Source: Corinectria fuckeliana (lineage: Eukaryota > Ascomycota > Sordariomycetes > Hypocreales > Nectriaceae). Taken from it: a DNA stretch of 64,000 nucleotides. Made by a program: the position numbers and the translations under genes. The notes under the pieces were generated by a model, which saw only the letters and a list, made by a program, of their open reading frames with translations, ran no database searches and had not been told where the DNA came from. Within the stretch, counting starts at the first letter, position 1. The number at the start of each line of letters is the position of its first letter. The stretch is from NCBI GenBank assembly GCA_019137255.1, contig WPDH01000049.1, forward strand, positions 271,143 to 335,142, given 5' to 3'. Shown one piece after another: positions 11,757 through 23,000 of the stretch.

Positions 11757-12407
11757 GGTGGGCTAAGTGAGGCTTCAGAGGCTCCAATATCCAGTCCGTG
11801 GTGTGTTGATACGTTATACGTAGAGAATGGACAAGAGAAATCGGCAGTGTAAACCAGCTAGAGCCAGGACAGGCCTGTGAAGTTGTGAGGCGTGGATTGG
11901 TTGTTAAGCGGCAGAAAGTTGATGCCCGCCAAGGCGGTGTGGCTCTACCGCGGGGTACAAATATCGTACAATCGGTAGGTAATCTAGGTACTTAGCCTAG
12001 GGGAACGGACGATGCGACAGGATGAGAATTTCGGGGTAAAAGGTTGACAGCAATCTGTGGAAACGCGGTGCAAAGCTTCTACAGAAGCAGTCTGAGGGAA
12101 ACTCGTCCAATTACCAAAGCCGCTTTTGTCAATGCGAAAAGTCCGAAGCCGGCGGCATCCCTCTTTCTCGGGAGTTCGGAGCCGGACCGCAATGAAGAGG
12201 CTCCGTTTGGTCGGCTCCACTGTTGGCTCGATGACGGCCGAGGTGTGTTATGTACCCAGAAGCTGAACCCTGTCTCCAATTGTTAGTGGCTGGATCTTTG
12301 TAGTCGCCGCCTTCTGCTGCTCAACTTATCTACCTCCGTCATCACCACAACATCCCTGTGCTGGTATCGTCCGCGGACGGTTCCGTAATACCAATTCTCC
12401 TCTCTCA
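11757..12407. promoter_or_regulatory. Divergent promoter MMS19 / ATP11
   Basis: A 651-base region between divergent starts. Around 11970-12000 it has repeated TAGGTA and CTAGG words. No TATA box is obvious. The promoter role is inferred from gene layout. Confidence 0.45.
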
Positions 12408-13379
12408 ATGGCTTCGCTCCGTATCCCCGCCCTGCGGCAACTCGCCGTGTCTCCTCTCCGGGCTACTCGCGTCATCAACCAGCGCCGCTGGGCTCAGGTC
12501 CACGATGTCCGCTTTCTCACGACCCGGTCTCCCCAGGCCATCATCGACAAGTACCGCGCCCAGCTCGACCAGAAGGCGAAACAAGAGGGCCTCTCCACCA
12601 TTGACGAGCTCAAGGCCGCCTATGCCGACAAAATTGAAGCCGAACGCCTCAAGAATGTTGTCGTAGAGCCTTACATCCCCCAACTAGCCGACACGCCCGT
12701 CGCCCAACCCAATGCCGACGGTAAACCTATAACGAACGCTCGCCAGCCGCCGAAGACCCCCCCGACAGGCGCCGACAAGCCTGCGGTCAAGGCCCTGGAT
12801 GATCTAATTGACCTCGAGAAGGCCCGTGAGCTGCCTGACAAGGAGCTCACGGCCATCTGGCGCCTGCGACATGCCTCCTCCCCGCAGAACCTCTGCGCCG
12901 TCCTTCCCACCTCCACATACAAGGCTATGGAGGCGGCTGCACAAACCTCTCCCCAATTCGTCCTCCCCGTTCCTCGTCCGACGCAGGGCGCCGAAATTCA
13001 CTTCTTACAATGGACCTTCGACGCCTCCTCCAAGACCAGCACCGTCCTGTTCACCCAGCTGGCCGAGTATAAAACGCGGGGCGAGTTTGCACAGCCACAC
13101 ACGACCATCACACACCATTTGGATCTGGCCGACGAGAGGGGCTTGGTCTTGATGCAGGGTCAGGTTGTCGACGGCCGCGGGATCAAGCCCGAAGATGCTC
13201 AGTGGCTCGCCATGTGTCTGCAGCGATTCTACGGCGGGTGGGAAGGTGAAGGCGTTACGCTCAACGGGGAGCGCAAGGAGAGGACCGATGAGCGGACGAA
13301 ATTGTTGAAGTGGTTCGCCGCTGGCGATTCCAGGTTCAGCCTAGAAAAGCTAATGGAGGAGGCCGAGCGACTCGGCTAA
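12408..13379 (+). CDS. ATP11: ATP11, mitochondrial F1-ATPase assembly factor
   Basis: A single uninterrupted frame of 323 residues. The first 30 residues are rich in Arg, Ala and Leu with no acids (MASLRIPALRQLAVSPLRATR), a clear mitochondrial presequence. The mature part begins with IIDKYRAQLDQKAKQEGLST, followed by DLIDLEKARELPDKELTAIW, and the C-terminal half shows FVLPVPR, HFLQWTF and TTITHHLDLADERGLVLMQG. These blocks define the ATP11 family, chaperones that bind F1 beta subunits in the matrix and prevent their aggregation during F1 assembly. The length is typical. No intron is needed. Confidence 0.95.
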   Translation: MASLRIPALRQLAVSPLRATRVINQRRWAQVHDVRFLTTRSPQAIIDKYRAQLDQKAKQEGLSTIDELKAAYADKIEAERLKNVVVEPYIPQLADTPVAQPNADGKPITNARQPPKTPPTGADKPAVKALDDLIDLEKARELPDKELTAIWRLRHASSPQNLCAVLPTSTYKAMEAAAQTSPQFVLPVPRPTQGAEIHFLQWTFDASSKTSTVLFTQLAEYKTRGEFAQPHTTITHHLDLADERGLVLMQGQVVDGRGIKPEDAQWLAMCLQRFYGGWEGEGVTLNGERKERTDERTKLLKWFAAGDSRFSLEKLMEEAERLG

Positions 13380-13550
13380 ACAAGTCGAGGAAACAAGGAT
13401 GACACAAAATTTCTACGGTGTAATTGGTTTGTTTGGCTGGTTTCAGGGGATACAGCCATGGATGGACGAGGGTGAGAGAATATCTGCAAAGACATATGCT
13501 TGTAAGATTACACCAGATATACATGTACAAACCACCACGATACCTATGAT

Positions 13551-15499
13551 TTACAGCTTCGCTCGTTCCTCCGCCTCCTCTTCTCGTCGAACCTGGTCTC
13601 TCAGAACTCGCCTCAAGATCTTACCTGATGCTGACTTTGGAATTTCTTTGAGGAACCGGACTCCTCCGCGTAGCTTTTTCGGGGGTCCGACGCGACTACT
13701 CAACCATTCGACGATGTCTGCTGCAAGCTCGTCGCTCTCCTCAGCACCGGTACTGAGAACGACGTAGGCCCGCGGAACTTCGGTATGCTCGGCCTCATTC
13801 CACACCCCAATGACGCACACGTCGGCAATGTCTTTGCGGCCGATGAGTTTCGCTTCCAGCTCGGCAGGGGGTACCTGGAAGCCCTCTGTGAAAGTGGACT
13901 GTAGTTAGCAAGCCGATTAAGGGATTTTGTAATCGGTTATAGAGGGAAGCTGACTGTATTTGATGAGCTCCTTGATGCGATCGATCACGTATAAGTTGTC
14001 TTGCGGGCACATGTACACGACATCGCCAGTCCTGAACCAGCCGTCTTCGGTGAAGGTCCCCTTGTTTAGTTCAGGCTTGTTCCAGTAGCCTTGGAAGACA
14101 TTAGGACCTTTCAAGAGTAGCTCTCCAGACTATGCACCGTGTTAGTAACAGGTCTGACACGAGTAGGCTAGTGATGCGCAGATACGTACAGTTCCAGCAG
14201 AAACTTCCTTTCCCTCAGCATCAACAATTTTTGCCTGCATGTTCGGCACCAACTTGCCCACGGAGCCCTGGAACCGCGCCCACTCGTCGAACAGCTGGAT
14301 GCTTACCGTCGGACTCGTCTCCGAGAGCCCGTAGCCTTGCTTGACGCTGACGCGGAGGCGGTCCCACACGGCGTCCACGAGGTCCCGGCTGAGCGGCGCA
14401 GCAGCTGAGTTGACGAAGCGCAGCGACGAGAGGTCGTATTTCTCGACGAGCGGGTGCTTGCCGAGCGCGAGAATGATGGGAGGCGGCACGTAGATGAAGG
14501 TGAGCTTGTGGTCCTGGATGAGCTGGCAGGCTCGTGCAAGGTCGAACTTGGCCATGACGACGCACTTGGTGCCGGTGACGAGGGAAACGTTGAGGACGAC
14601 GCCGAGGCCCTATGATGGGGGTTAGTCGGGGGCGGCGGTGTCGCTGGGCAGTGTGTCCTGGCTCACGTAGACGTGGAAGAAGGGGAGAACTCCAAGTTGA
14701 GAGTCCATGTCCCAGCTTAGGAGGTTGGGGTCGGATCGGGAAAACTGGCGCGAGTTGGCGACCATGTTGTAATGCGTTAGCATGACGCCCTTGGGAAGCC
14801 CAGTTGTGCCCTAGACCTGTGTAAGTCTCACACAGCAACCTGCTGCTGAGAATCCAACGTACTGAGCTGTACACCAAATAGACGAGATCCTTGCGAGCGT
14901 CGACAGCCGGCTTTTTTGGTTGGATCCAGGCCTCCTTCGCCGTCACCTCTGTCCAGTGCTTGAATCTGCCCTCCTCATCCCTTCCGTCGCCCAGCAGGAT
15001 GATGTTATCCAGAGGTAGATACGCCAGCTCGGCAGCTTTGATTGCTGTCTGAAGAAAGGAGATATGGGTGACTAGAGCCTTGGCCTGGGAATCACTTAAC
15101 TGGTGTGCAAGTTCTTGGGCCGTGTACGTAGGATTGGCGGGACTGGCCGCGCCGCCGGCCCAGATGACGCCGAGGTTCACGACTGCGGTGTCGATGTGGT
15201 TGGGGGCGAAGAAGCCAACCACATCGCCCTTGTTCCAATTGAAAAGGTGCTTGAGGCCACGGCCGAAGGAAGCAGAGAGCTCTTTGACCTGGCCAAACGT
15301 GTATGAACGGTCTGTGTCACCGTCGACGAGGATCGCTGCAGGGAGGTGTTAGCTACCCTATGCTGGCGCTATGGGATGGATCGAGTTGAGTTGAGCTCTG
15401 ACTGTGAGTGTCTGGAAAGTCTCTCGGGCCCTCCATGTAGTAGCTCCAGATGTCGACGACCGGGATGTCGACATCGACAAAAGGAGAGTTGTGCGGCAT
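13551..15499 (-). CDS. 4-coumarate--CoA ligase-like acyl-CoA synthetase with peroxisomal PTS1
   Basis: Six exons (15499-15403, 15335-14863, 14810-14667, 14609-14190, 14129-13955, 13885-13551) give 547 residues, the normal 4CL length. The adenylate-forming core motifs are intact: P-loop [10 protein letters not shown] (189-198, split by an intron after SS), YGLSETSP (331-338), GWFRTGD (408-414), [11 protein letters not shown] (428-438) and the C-terminal catalytic lysine in [11 protein letters not shown]. The last three residues are Ala-Lys-Leu, a canonical PTS1, so the enzyme should be in the peroxisome. The family activates a carboxylate (coumarate-like, medium-chain or jasmonate-precursor acids) to its CoA ester with ATP; the substrate cannot be read from sequence. 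An upstream in-frame ATG at 15595 would add a hydrophobic stretch that the family lacks, so I prefer 15499. The downstream neighbours are a lipase and PEX6. Confidence 0.93.
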
Positions 15500-15830
15500 G
15501 ATCTGTGGTGGTGGAAAGGTAGGTAAGTAGGCAGGCGAAATGGTTTGTATGAGGGAGGCACTGAGTATCACGACGACAACTCCCAGATGGTTCATCGAGA
15601 AATAGACAAAGGATAAATCTGGGGGAATGCGAGCCTTGACGGGAGCCGCACTACGTATCTAAGTAACCAAAGAAAACGCTCTATACCAAGACTAGGCCCC
15701 ATGATTCTGCCATGACACGATCCATCGAGCACAAGCCGGAAGCTTGCTGCACCTGGACTCTTGGAGCAACCAACGCTCAAGGTCGCATCTGCATTAGTGC
15801 CTGCGCCACCAACACCCGTCCTTCCTGCGA

Positions 15831-15846
15831 TTGGGGAACTCCCCAA
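15831..15846. promoter_or_regulatory. Inverted repeat TTGGGGA-AC-TCCCCAA, candidate operator
   Basis: Two perfect 7-base arms around a 2-base spacer, about 330 bases upstream of the acyl-CoA ligase start. The symmetry suggests a site for a dimeric factor. No factor is identified; the role is inferred from symmetry and position only. Confidence 0.35.
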
Positions 15847-15860
15847 GTAGGCGTGGTGCG

Positions 15861-15866
15861 CCGAGG
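15861..15866 (-). promoter_or_regulatory. CCTCGG hexamer (FarA/FarB-type fatty-acid response element)
   Basis: CCGAGG on the plus strand, which is CCTCGG on the coding strand of the ligase. In Aspergillus nidulans this hexamer is the core site of the FarA/FarB activators of fatty-acid and peroxisomal genes. A 6-mer is common by chance, so this is only suggestive. Confidence 0.3.
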
Positions 15867-16354
15867 AATTGAAGTCGTCGTCCCCGATAAAACGGAGACG
15901 TGAGTCCGGGAAACGTGGGATGGCTTCTGCAGTGGAGTTGAGAGCTGCACGCGCGGGGTTGCGGGGAACACTACAAACTGGACTGTAGATAGCTTATAAT
16001 TAGGTCCAAGTATGTCCTTAGACTAGCTGCTAGTGCGTACTATGTAGTAGGTAGCTGTGGAAGTGACTGGCCTTGCAAGCGTGTGTATTATCAAGAGGTT
16101 TATTAAGGCTGCTGATCTTCCGTGGCTATTCTGATACCGGAGGCCGCAAGTTCCCGAGAAGATGAATTGCGTCCTAATGGCTATAGAGTCGGTATGGATT
16201 AGTCTACTACTGAGATTCCCCTCTAAACCTATCCATTACTCCTATATCTATCTACTAGTACTTGAAGCCTTCATCGCTGTACATGTTCGTCGTATATCTT
16301 TCTTGTCCTTCATGCCGCATTTCTATCGTGCCATATACTCGCCGCATTTATTGT

Positions 16355-18532
16355 CTACTGCTCACCACTGCTGCTCGACTGAACCTCGTCGACACCATCG
16401 TCTTCAACCTTCTCAACGGGCCTCCATTGCTCGACATGCTCACATCCTTCAGGGACACGGCATACGTGGCGCGCATCGCACGTCTTCCACAGCACCTCGC
16501 GAATCTCCTTGAACACCTGATCCACGGCGTCCATCGCCCAGATAACGTCTAGGTGCTCGTACTCGGGGATGATCTTGCTGTGCACCACGTCGACGTGCGG
16601 CTCGCGGCCCTTCTCGAACCGACGCAGTAGCTTCTTCCCGTCGACGAGGTCATCGTTGCCGCACACCCACATGGCGAACGGCGGTGCCTGGTCATTGTAC
16701 CACGCCGTCGCTCCTTTGGGGTGCTTGCGGTGTGCGTCGATTGCCGACTTGGTCCGCGGTGTTACAGGCCGGCCATCCGCGCCGCCATCTATGTGATCTT
16801 CCGCCTGGAGGACGTCCTTGGTGCTCAGGATGCACTTGTGCTTTGCGAAACACTCCCGGCCGAGCCACCACCGCATGGACTCGGCGCTGACGTAGACGGG
16901 TGCAAACTGGAACATGCGGTTCCGGAGGCCACGTTCCCAGCGCTCATCAGTCCAGTTGAACAAGAAGGAGAAGACCTTGTAGCCAAGCCACCCGTACAGG
17001 CGAGGGTTCAGCAGACCATGCATCTGCATCATCAGAGGGATGAACGCGTGGATGCCAAACATGAGCCGGAAAAGCGCGGGCGAGATGATGCGCATGAACT
17101 TGAAGTACATCTTGCCGATCAGGGGCCCAGCGTAGGCAGCCGGCGCCAGAGCACAGAACACGGTCAGCTTCTCGCCTAGCTCAGGTCGCTGCTCCTTGGC
17201 CAAGGCGACAAACGTCTGAGTCGTTCCCTGAGAGTGACAGATCAGACCAATCTTCTCAAACCCTGTCTCAGATATGACACGGGAGGTCAGCGCAGGCAGG
17301 TCAAATACACCCATTTGACGGATATTCCAGCACCACATCCTCGGGTCACTGTACTCAAGCAGAACGTGCTTTGGCTTGAAGCCACACCGATTGTTGCCCA
17401 GCCAGACGTCGTAACCGGATTTGCAGAGCCAAAAGGCGAGAGACTCTTCGTCATTGCAGCAATAAGCGCCAGAGCTCTGCAAGAGCCCGTGCATGAGTAG
17501 CACTGGAAACTTGCGCTTGCCGTCCGGATTCTTCAGCTTCTTTTTGGAGCGTTGGAAGACGTGTGGGCCCTTTTGGGACCGGTCACTCTCGGCCAGCTCT
17601 GTGTACTCCTTGGGATCGTAGACGTGCCATAGTTCGATGAGGAAACCATCTTCTGTTTGTACCTCGAATGTCTCAACGTCGAGTCCCACCCTCCGAGCGT
17701 AGTAGCTAACGTCACATATAATAGGATCCGCGCCACCCTCGGTTGGCGGGTACTCATCGGGCATAGGATCGCGTCCTAGGTTCAACATGCTCGGATGCTG
17801 CTTTTCTTTCCAGGCTTGTTCTTTCTGTTCCCTAGCTTCAGCCCGCAACCTTTCCTCTTCATAGAATGGGCGAGTTTTTTCGAGGCTTCGAAACGTCAGT
17901 CGGTAGAAGATATTCTTCCACACCAACGGTATACTTGTAAATAGCGATCCCAGTACGATGACGCCGAGAAACGCTAGACTCAGGAAGAAGGACGAGACCT
18001 GAAAGAACCGGCACTGGAGGTTGCGGAGTATTGAAGGCGGACCGTATAGGGGAAGCGGAGGAAATAATGGATTGGTGTGAGATGGCGGCATGGCACCATC
18101 CAACGTGTTGTCGGCGGACTTTTGAAGTGATGCGCCATTATGTTTCCCCGGGAGATCGACAACCTTGCGGTCCCCATCATCTAACTGAGCAGTGTTGGGA
18201 TCCCTCTGCTTAGTTTCTGTTTCAGATTTGACATCGTCTGCCTCAGTCTTTCCCTCGATCCCTTCACGGAGGATATTGAGGCGGCGGGCCTCCTGGAGGG
18301 GCACACCCGGAAGTCGTTGACCGTCCGAAGTGATGATAATGGGATCATGGGGAGTGACAAACTCGGCCTTGACGGCGAGAGAGGCATCAGAGGGATCATT
18401 GCTGTCAAGCGGCTGATGAGAGAGCCTCTCGGCTTGTCGCGTGAATCGGACGGCGTTCCGTGTTAGCTCAATACCGGGGCTTTGAGGCCGTTTCTGCTCA
18501 GCGGCGTCGGAAGCATCGGAGGTTTGGGCCAT
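16355..18532 (-). CDS. Steryl ester / triglyceride lipase, TGL1/YEH family
   Basis: One exon of 725 residues. The N-terminal 170 residues are hydrophilic, then one strong membrane helix at about 176-206 (FFQVSSFFLSLAFLGVIVLG) precedes the catalytic part. The family entry domain starts near 278 (YYARRVGLDVETFEVQTEDG). The oxyanion segment is LLMHGLLQSSG (345-355), the nucleophile is Ser434 in CHSQG, and the remaining triad members lie in GNDDLVDGKK and PEYEHLDVIW. This order is that of yeast Tgl1, Yeh1 and Yeh2, which hydrolyse steryl esters on lipid droplets or the plasma membrane. A single N-proximal helix with a luminal or cytosolic hydrolase domain agrees with that class. It stands head-to-head with PEX6 and upstream of a PTS1 acyl-CoA ligase, so released fatty acids may be handled by the same neighbourhood (inference). 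Confidence 0.93.
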   Translation of the reverse strand: MAQTSDASDAAEQKRPQSPGIELTRNAVRFTRQAERLSHQPLDSNDPSDASLAVKAEFVTPHDPIIITSDGQRLPGVPLQEARRLNILREGIEGKTEADDVKSETETKQRDPNTAQLDDGDRKVVDLPGKHNGASLQKSADNTLDGAMPPSHTNPLFPPLPLYGPPSILRNLQCRFFQVSSFFLSLAFLGVIVLGSLFTSIPLVWKNIFYRLTFRSLEKTRPFYEEERLRAEAREQKEQAWKEKQHPSMLNLGRDPMPDEYPPTEGGADPIICDVSYYARRVGLDVETFEVQTEDGFLIELWHVYDPKEYTELAESDRSQKGPHVFQRSKKKLKNPDGKRKFPVLLMHGLLQSSGAYCCNDEESLAFWLCKSGYDVWLGNNRCGFKPKHVLLEYSDPRMWCWNIRQMGVFDLPALTSRVISETGFEKIGLICHSQGTTQTFVALAKEQRPELGEKLTVFCALAPAAYAGPLIGKMYFKFMRIISPALFRLMFGIHAFIPLMMQMHGLLNPRLYGWLGYKVFSFLFNWTDERWERGLRNRMFQFAPVYVSAESMRWWLGRECFAKHKCILSTKDVLQAEDHIDGGADGRPVTPRTKSAIDAHRKHPKGATAWYNDQAPPFAMWVCGNDDLVDGKKLLRRFEKGREPHVDVVHSKIIPEYEHLDVIWAMDAVDQVFKEIREVLWKTCDARHVCRVPEGCEHVEQWRPVEKVEDDGVDEVQSSSSGEQ

Positions 18533-20092
18533 AGCCGGTGCGCGTTACGAGGCCCTAGGCGACAACGATGCGAAGAGCGCGCCCAGACTTGACGCTGGAA
18601 GCGCTGATTGAGAACTCGCCAATATGGTGGGCTCTTCAAGGCTTATCGCGCAGGTCTCGCGAGTATCGCGACTGAAACTCCTCGGGGCAGGTTGAGCGCG
18701 AAGTGAGACAGGCAGTGGTGTTGTTGAACAATAGCTCTTGTCATGCCAAAACATTTATTGGAAACAATGACCGGGGAACATGAACGAAGCGGTGATGGAA
18801 GTAAAGAAGTCGAACAAGAGCGTGGAACGATGCGGGGAGCCAACGAACGAATACGGTCCCATCGGTGGGTGGTCAACTGCCCGTCTTAGTCGCGGTAAAG
18901 CCGTGATTGGACCGTGCCGGATGTCGGATCTACGCGTCAATTGGGTTCTCGAGGGTCCAGATCACGCAGCAGATGGCCCCATTTCGAGGAAGGGTGTTTG
19001 TCAAGGGGCAGGCTTGCAGCGGTGTGAAAGAGAGGAGAAACGAAACAGCGCCCATAGTCGCCCTAGTAGAATGGTCGAGACTGGGCGAATGGGTTGCGTC
19101 ATGAGCACCGGAGGGAGCGAAGCATGTTAGAGCCTTAAAAGTTATCTGATGGGCCCCTGTCGAGAAGCATGTGATATTAGCACTGACAAAAAGGGGTTTG
19201 AGATGGATGGATTCAGCTCGGCCGCGTTAGCCTGGGGAAGCCATTGGACGACAGCGGCAGTCGGATGCAGACGACAGTACGTATGACTAGCCTACGTATT
19301 CGTACTTGGTACGAAATAGTTAGGCCTACTTATCCATGCCACCGCTTTGTACGTACTAGAGTATAGAGGCTTTTCTGACCACTCTCCAGTTTTGATCCCA
19401 GATTATCCTGTGCTTTAAACAAGGAGCTGCTGTATGCAGTATTTAAAAGGCCCTATTCAGAGCTGTCGTGGTGAGAGAAATAGAACTGGCAAGACTTCAA
19501 GAAAGAGCGTGGGTATTGTCACTTATCAGATAATTCCTTAATTCTGGGTAATTAATCTAACAGATGAATGGATTATTGCTCGCAGAACAAGAATCAATCC
19601 CATGTCTTCCGGAGCATGTCACCCGCCGAGTCCCGGGGCGTACAGTAATTAGACGGCGGAGAAAAGCTTGGTCATAACTTAGAGGTACGTATCTGGCCCT
19701 TCCTCCCCGGAGTCCAAATAAAAGTGCGGGATGAAGTGTGGGTAGCGCTTTCGCGCCCGCCAACCAACTATGCCGAGGCCAATTCTCCCGTCACTGAGCC
19801 GCAGCCGAGTCGCGACAGTGCTACGCAACACAAGCTAAGCTTGCCTTTCCATACAGCATCACCACCACCGCCGAGGAAGTCCAGTGACCTCCATTCCTTT
19901 GGTAGGATCCTGGTCCGATACTTCTCTACTTCAGCTTCAGCTGCAACTTCTTCCCGACTGCCCTAAACAGCTAGCAATGATCCTATCTCGGCGGGGTGGC
20001 TAAGCTTCATCTGTCCTTGCATCCTCTCGGACCTCCATCTCGACCGGCTTCCACTTTGCACCCACACTGTCCACCGTACCGCCACCACCGCC
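18533..20092. promoter_or_regulatory. Divergent intergenic region lipase / PEX6
   Basis: A 1.56 kb region between two divergent starts. The 350 bases next to PEX6 carry two CCGAGG hexamers (19773-19778 and 19871-19876); the first is followed directly by CCAAT (19779-19783). The part near 19290-19350 has ACGTA/TAGGCCTA words. An open frame of 116 codons at 18780-19130 shows no protein-like content. No gene is supported. Confidence 0.45.
19773..19876 (+). promoter_or_regulatory. Pair of CCGAGG (FarA/FarB-type) hexamers upstream of PEX6
   Basis: Two copies of CCGAGG (19773-19778 and 19871-19876), 217-320 bases before the PEX6 start, one next to a CCAAT box. The same hexamer occurs upstream of the PTS1 ligase. 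Fatty-acid control of PEX6 would fit what is known of FarA/FarB in Aspergillus, but the sites are short and unproven here. Confidence 0.35.
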
Positions 20093-23000
20093 ATGACAGC
20101 TCCGGTAGCTTCGGCCGCGACATCATCCAAGGGGCGGAACCGTCGACGTCGCCAGGACAAGCCCGCCGTCACCGCCAAGCTCATCCTCGATGACCGCATA
20201 AAGAGCGACGTCGGCATTGTGTCCGAGGACCTCTTTTGCGACCTCTTCCCCCAACTTCAACGCGGTATGTTACTGCCCTGCCCAGCTACAGCGATGCGTT
20301 TGCCCAAGGCTATCGTAATGCTGACCATAGTCTCCGCTTCCAGCCGCCGGTCACAATCCCCAAACCGACGTCCGTCACATCGCGATCGCCCCATGGGCCC
20401 CCAATGCCGGCCCTGTCGATAGCCCGTGGTCAATCGTACCCGTTGTCAGGTCTACTGCCCTTCCGCACTCGACTGTACAATTTTCACCGTCCTCGCCGTC
20501 TCTCCAAAGCTTTGCTGTGACCCTGCAGCAGGTCGCGCCCTCGAAGCTCTCTAGCCATAGTCGCGGTGGCATTGAGATCCTCGTTCTTGACGTTGCTCCC
20601 GTGCCGCTCGAGACTGTCTTTGTCAGTCTAGAAAGCGAACTCACAAAAAGGCTTGAGAATGGAGAGGGCACGTTCTTCCGAGAACACCCGTCCAATCCTA
20701 AGGGCAAGAGTGCGACCGACTCAACCTCGGAAGATCGCTTGGTTGCTGCGCTTAGGACCGCCCTAGGCAGCCTCAAGGTTGTTCACTCCGGTGATCTATT
20801 CCCGCTTCCCCTCCCACCTCATCCCCTGACCCATGTGCCCCCGAACCCAGGAAAGATCATGTTGTGCGAGCCGGTAGCTCAGGGCACCCTGACTGGATCA
20901 ACCAAGATTGTCCTCATGCGTGGACGGGTCCACACCAAACAGCTTCGCCGTGTTGCCTCAATGGCATCGAGCCGACGACTTAACGGTGTAAATGAAAGCG
21001 AGGACGACACTGGAACCGATTCGTTCTACTCGGCCGCCGAAGAACGGTACAAGACCGATGCTCTGACCGAAACGACCGAGTCGGCTACGGAGACGGAGAC
21101 TGACCTGTCAGGCTCTGAACATGAAGACGAGCTCTCAGATGACTCCATGGACGATATGATTTCCCTCCAAGCCCCTTCGTTGCCCACAACCAACGCCAGT
21201 GGAGTATCCACCCTCCAGCCTGGAACCCCAATGACGATGGGCACCTTGCGCGGTAGAAGAACCAACGGCATCGCGACGCCTGGCTCCGTCTTCTCTAACT
21301 TTACTGCGACTACCGCAAGGCAAGATAAGCCCCGTGGCCGGCTGTTCAAGGCCCAAGGTCTGATGCGACCTATATCATCAGACATTTTGCACCCGAAGCC
21401 GACACCAGAAGATGACGAAGAAGCTAGAATCTACGTCGATGTGTCGTCATTGCCCAAGATCGGATGCTTCTCCGGAGACTGGGTTCGGATCGAGACAGCT
21501 GAGGAGCCCCCCCTGAACGGGTTCGGCGCCTTTGGACTTGGAAGCTTCGGACAGTCAGACCCAGAGCCTTCAAAGTGGCGACCTGTCCGAGTCTATGGCC
21601 TACCGGAAGGCTACTCGCAGAGACCGATGACTAGGATACCCAGCGCCAAGCACGGCGAAAGAAAGCTCTCGTTCTTCGAGTCACAAGTCCAGCGCCCAGC
21701 TAGCCCAGCTGCTTATGCTTCGCCTATTCTTCTTGCCAACCTCGACGACGCTACATATCTACGTCTTTCGCCCCTCAAGAAAGCGTCATATCAAGGAAAA
21801 GGTACGATCCCTCGGTTTACAAGTGCTGTTCGTCCTCCATACGCTCGAGACATCACCATCCATCACATTCGAACCCCAATATCGGCCGAGAGAGCGTTTC
21901 AAACTGCCGTACTGGGTGGCCTCAAGCGGTACTTCGCACAAAAGATCCGCCTTGTACGAAGCGGTGATCTGATTGCGGTGCCGGTGGACGCACAGCTCGG
22001 GCGCACTCTTCAGGAGATGCCTGGCGCTGGGGGATCGGAAGTTGACGATGTGATGGCGTTGACTGCCGGGGGCCAGGAGGCTGGGAAACAACCATCGCGA
22101 TTCGACAGTGTCGCATGGTTCAAGATTGGGCATATCCAAATGCAGAAGTCGGACGACGATGAGGATGGTACTGCCGAGGCCTTCTGGGGATCAGTGGCCT
22201 GCATCGACAGTTCGTCTGTTGGAATGCATGGCTCGGGCTTTGAGACGAGTCGTATCCCAGGGATCAAGCAGAGCACATGGCAGTACTATCTCGGTCTAAA
22301 GAAGACGCCCAGAAGAGCCTCGGAGTCTACGCCGCCACCAATTCAAGAGCACGAGGCCCCATACGTGTCTCCTCTGAAACGTCAGTTAAGGGAGCTGATC
22401 GCTGCTGCCACTAGTCAAAGGGCAATCCATCTCAAGATGCCCCCCGTTGCCATCTTAATAACATCCACGCACCGAAACATCGGGAAGTCGACGCTTGCAT
22501 CAAACGCTTGCGCCGATATGGGTCTTCACACGTACGCAATCGACGCCTATGACATTTTGAGCGAGGGAAGTGGCAGTGGAGGCGATGTTAAAACCGAAGG
22601 CTTCCTCAGGACGAGAGCAGACCGGGCGATGAGCTGCGGTTCTGACTGCTGCTCATTACTTATTCAACACATCGAAGCGTTGACGGCCGATCGAATCGAG
22701 GCAACTCTCAAAGAAATCTTGGAGGATACGAGAGTGATCATTGCTACTACAAACGAGGTTGACAAGGTTCCTGATGGCGTTCGCGGGTTGTTTACCCATG
22801 AGCTGGAAATGGGCGCCCCCGATGAGGCTGAGCGTGAGGCCATTCTCAAGACTATCATCAACGATCGTGGCGTGAGTCTGGAGCCTTCGATTGACTTGAA
22901 CTCGGTCGCGCTCAAAACCGCGGCCTTGGTTGCTGGCGATTTGGTGGACGTTGTTGAGCGGGCCTCGATAGCCCAACAATCCCGCCTCGAAAAGCTGTCG

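Larger units (their letters stand above)
15500..16354. promoter_or_regulatory. Upstream region of the acyl-CoA ligase
   Basis: An 855-base region between the ligase start and the 3' end of the lipase, both on the minus strand. It holds a perfect 7-base inverted repeat with a 2-base spacer (15831-15846) and a CCTCGG hexamer (minus strand, 15861-15866). The part near 16000-16250 is richer in A/T and probably belongs to the lipase 3' side. No gene was recognised. Confidence 0.45.

Noticed and set aside
18780..19130. 116-codon plus-strand ORF in the lipase/PEX6 intergenic region
   Set aside because: No domain or coding bias and no conserved start context; lies in a divergent promoter region.
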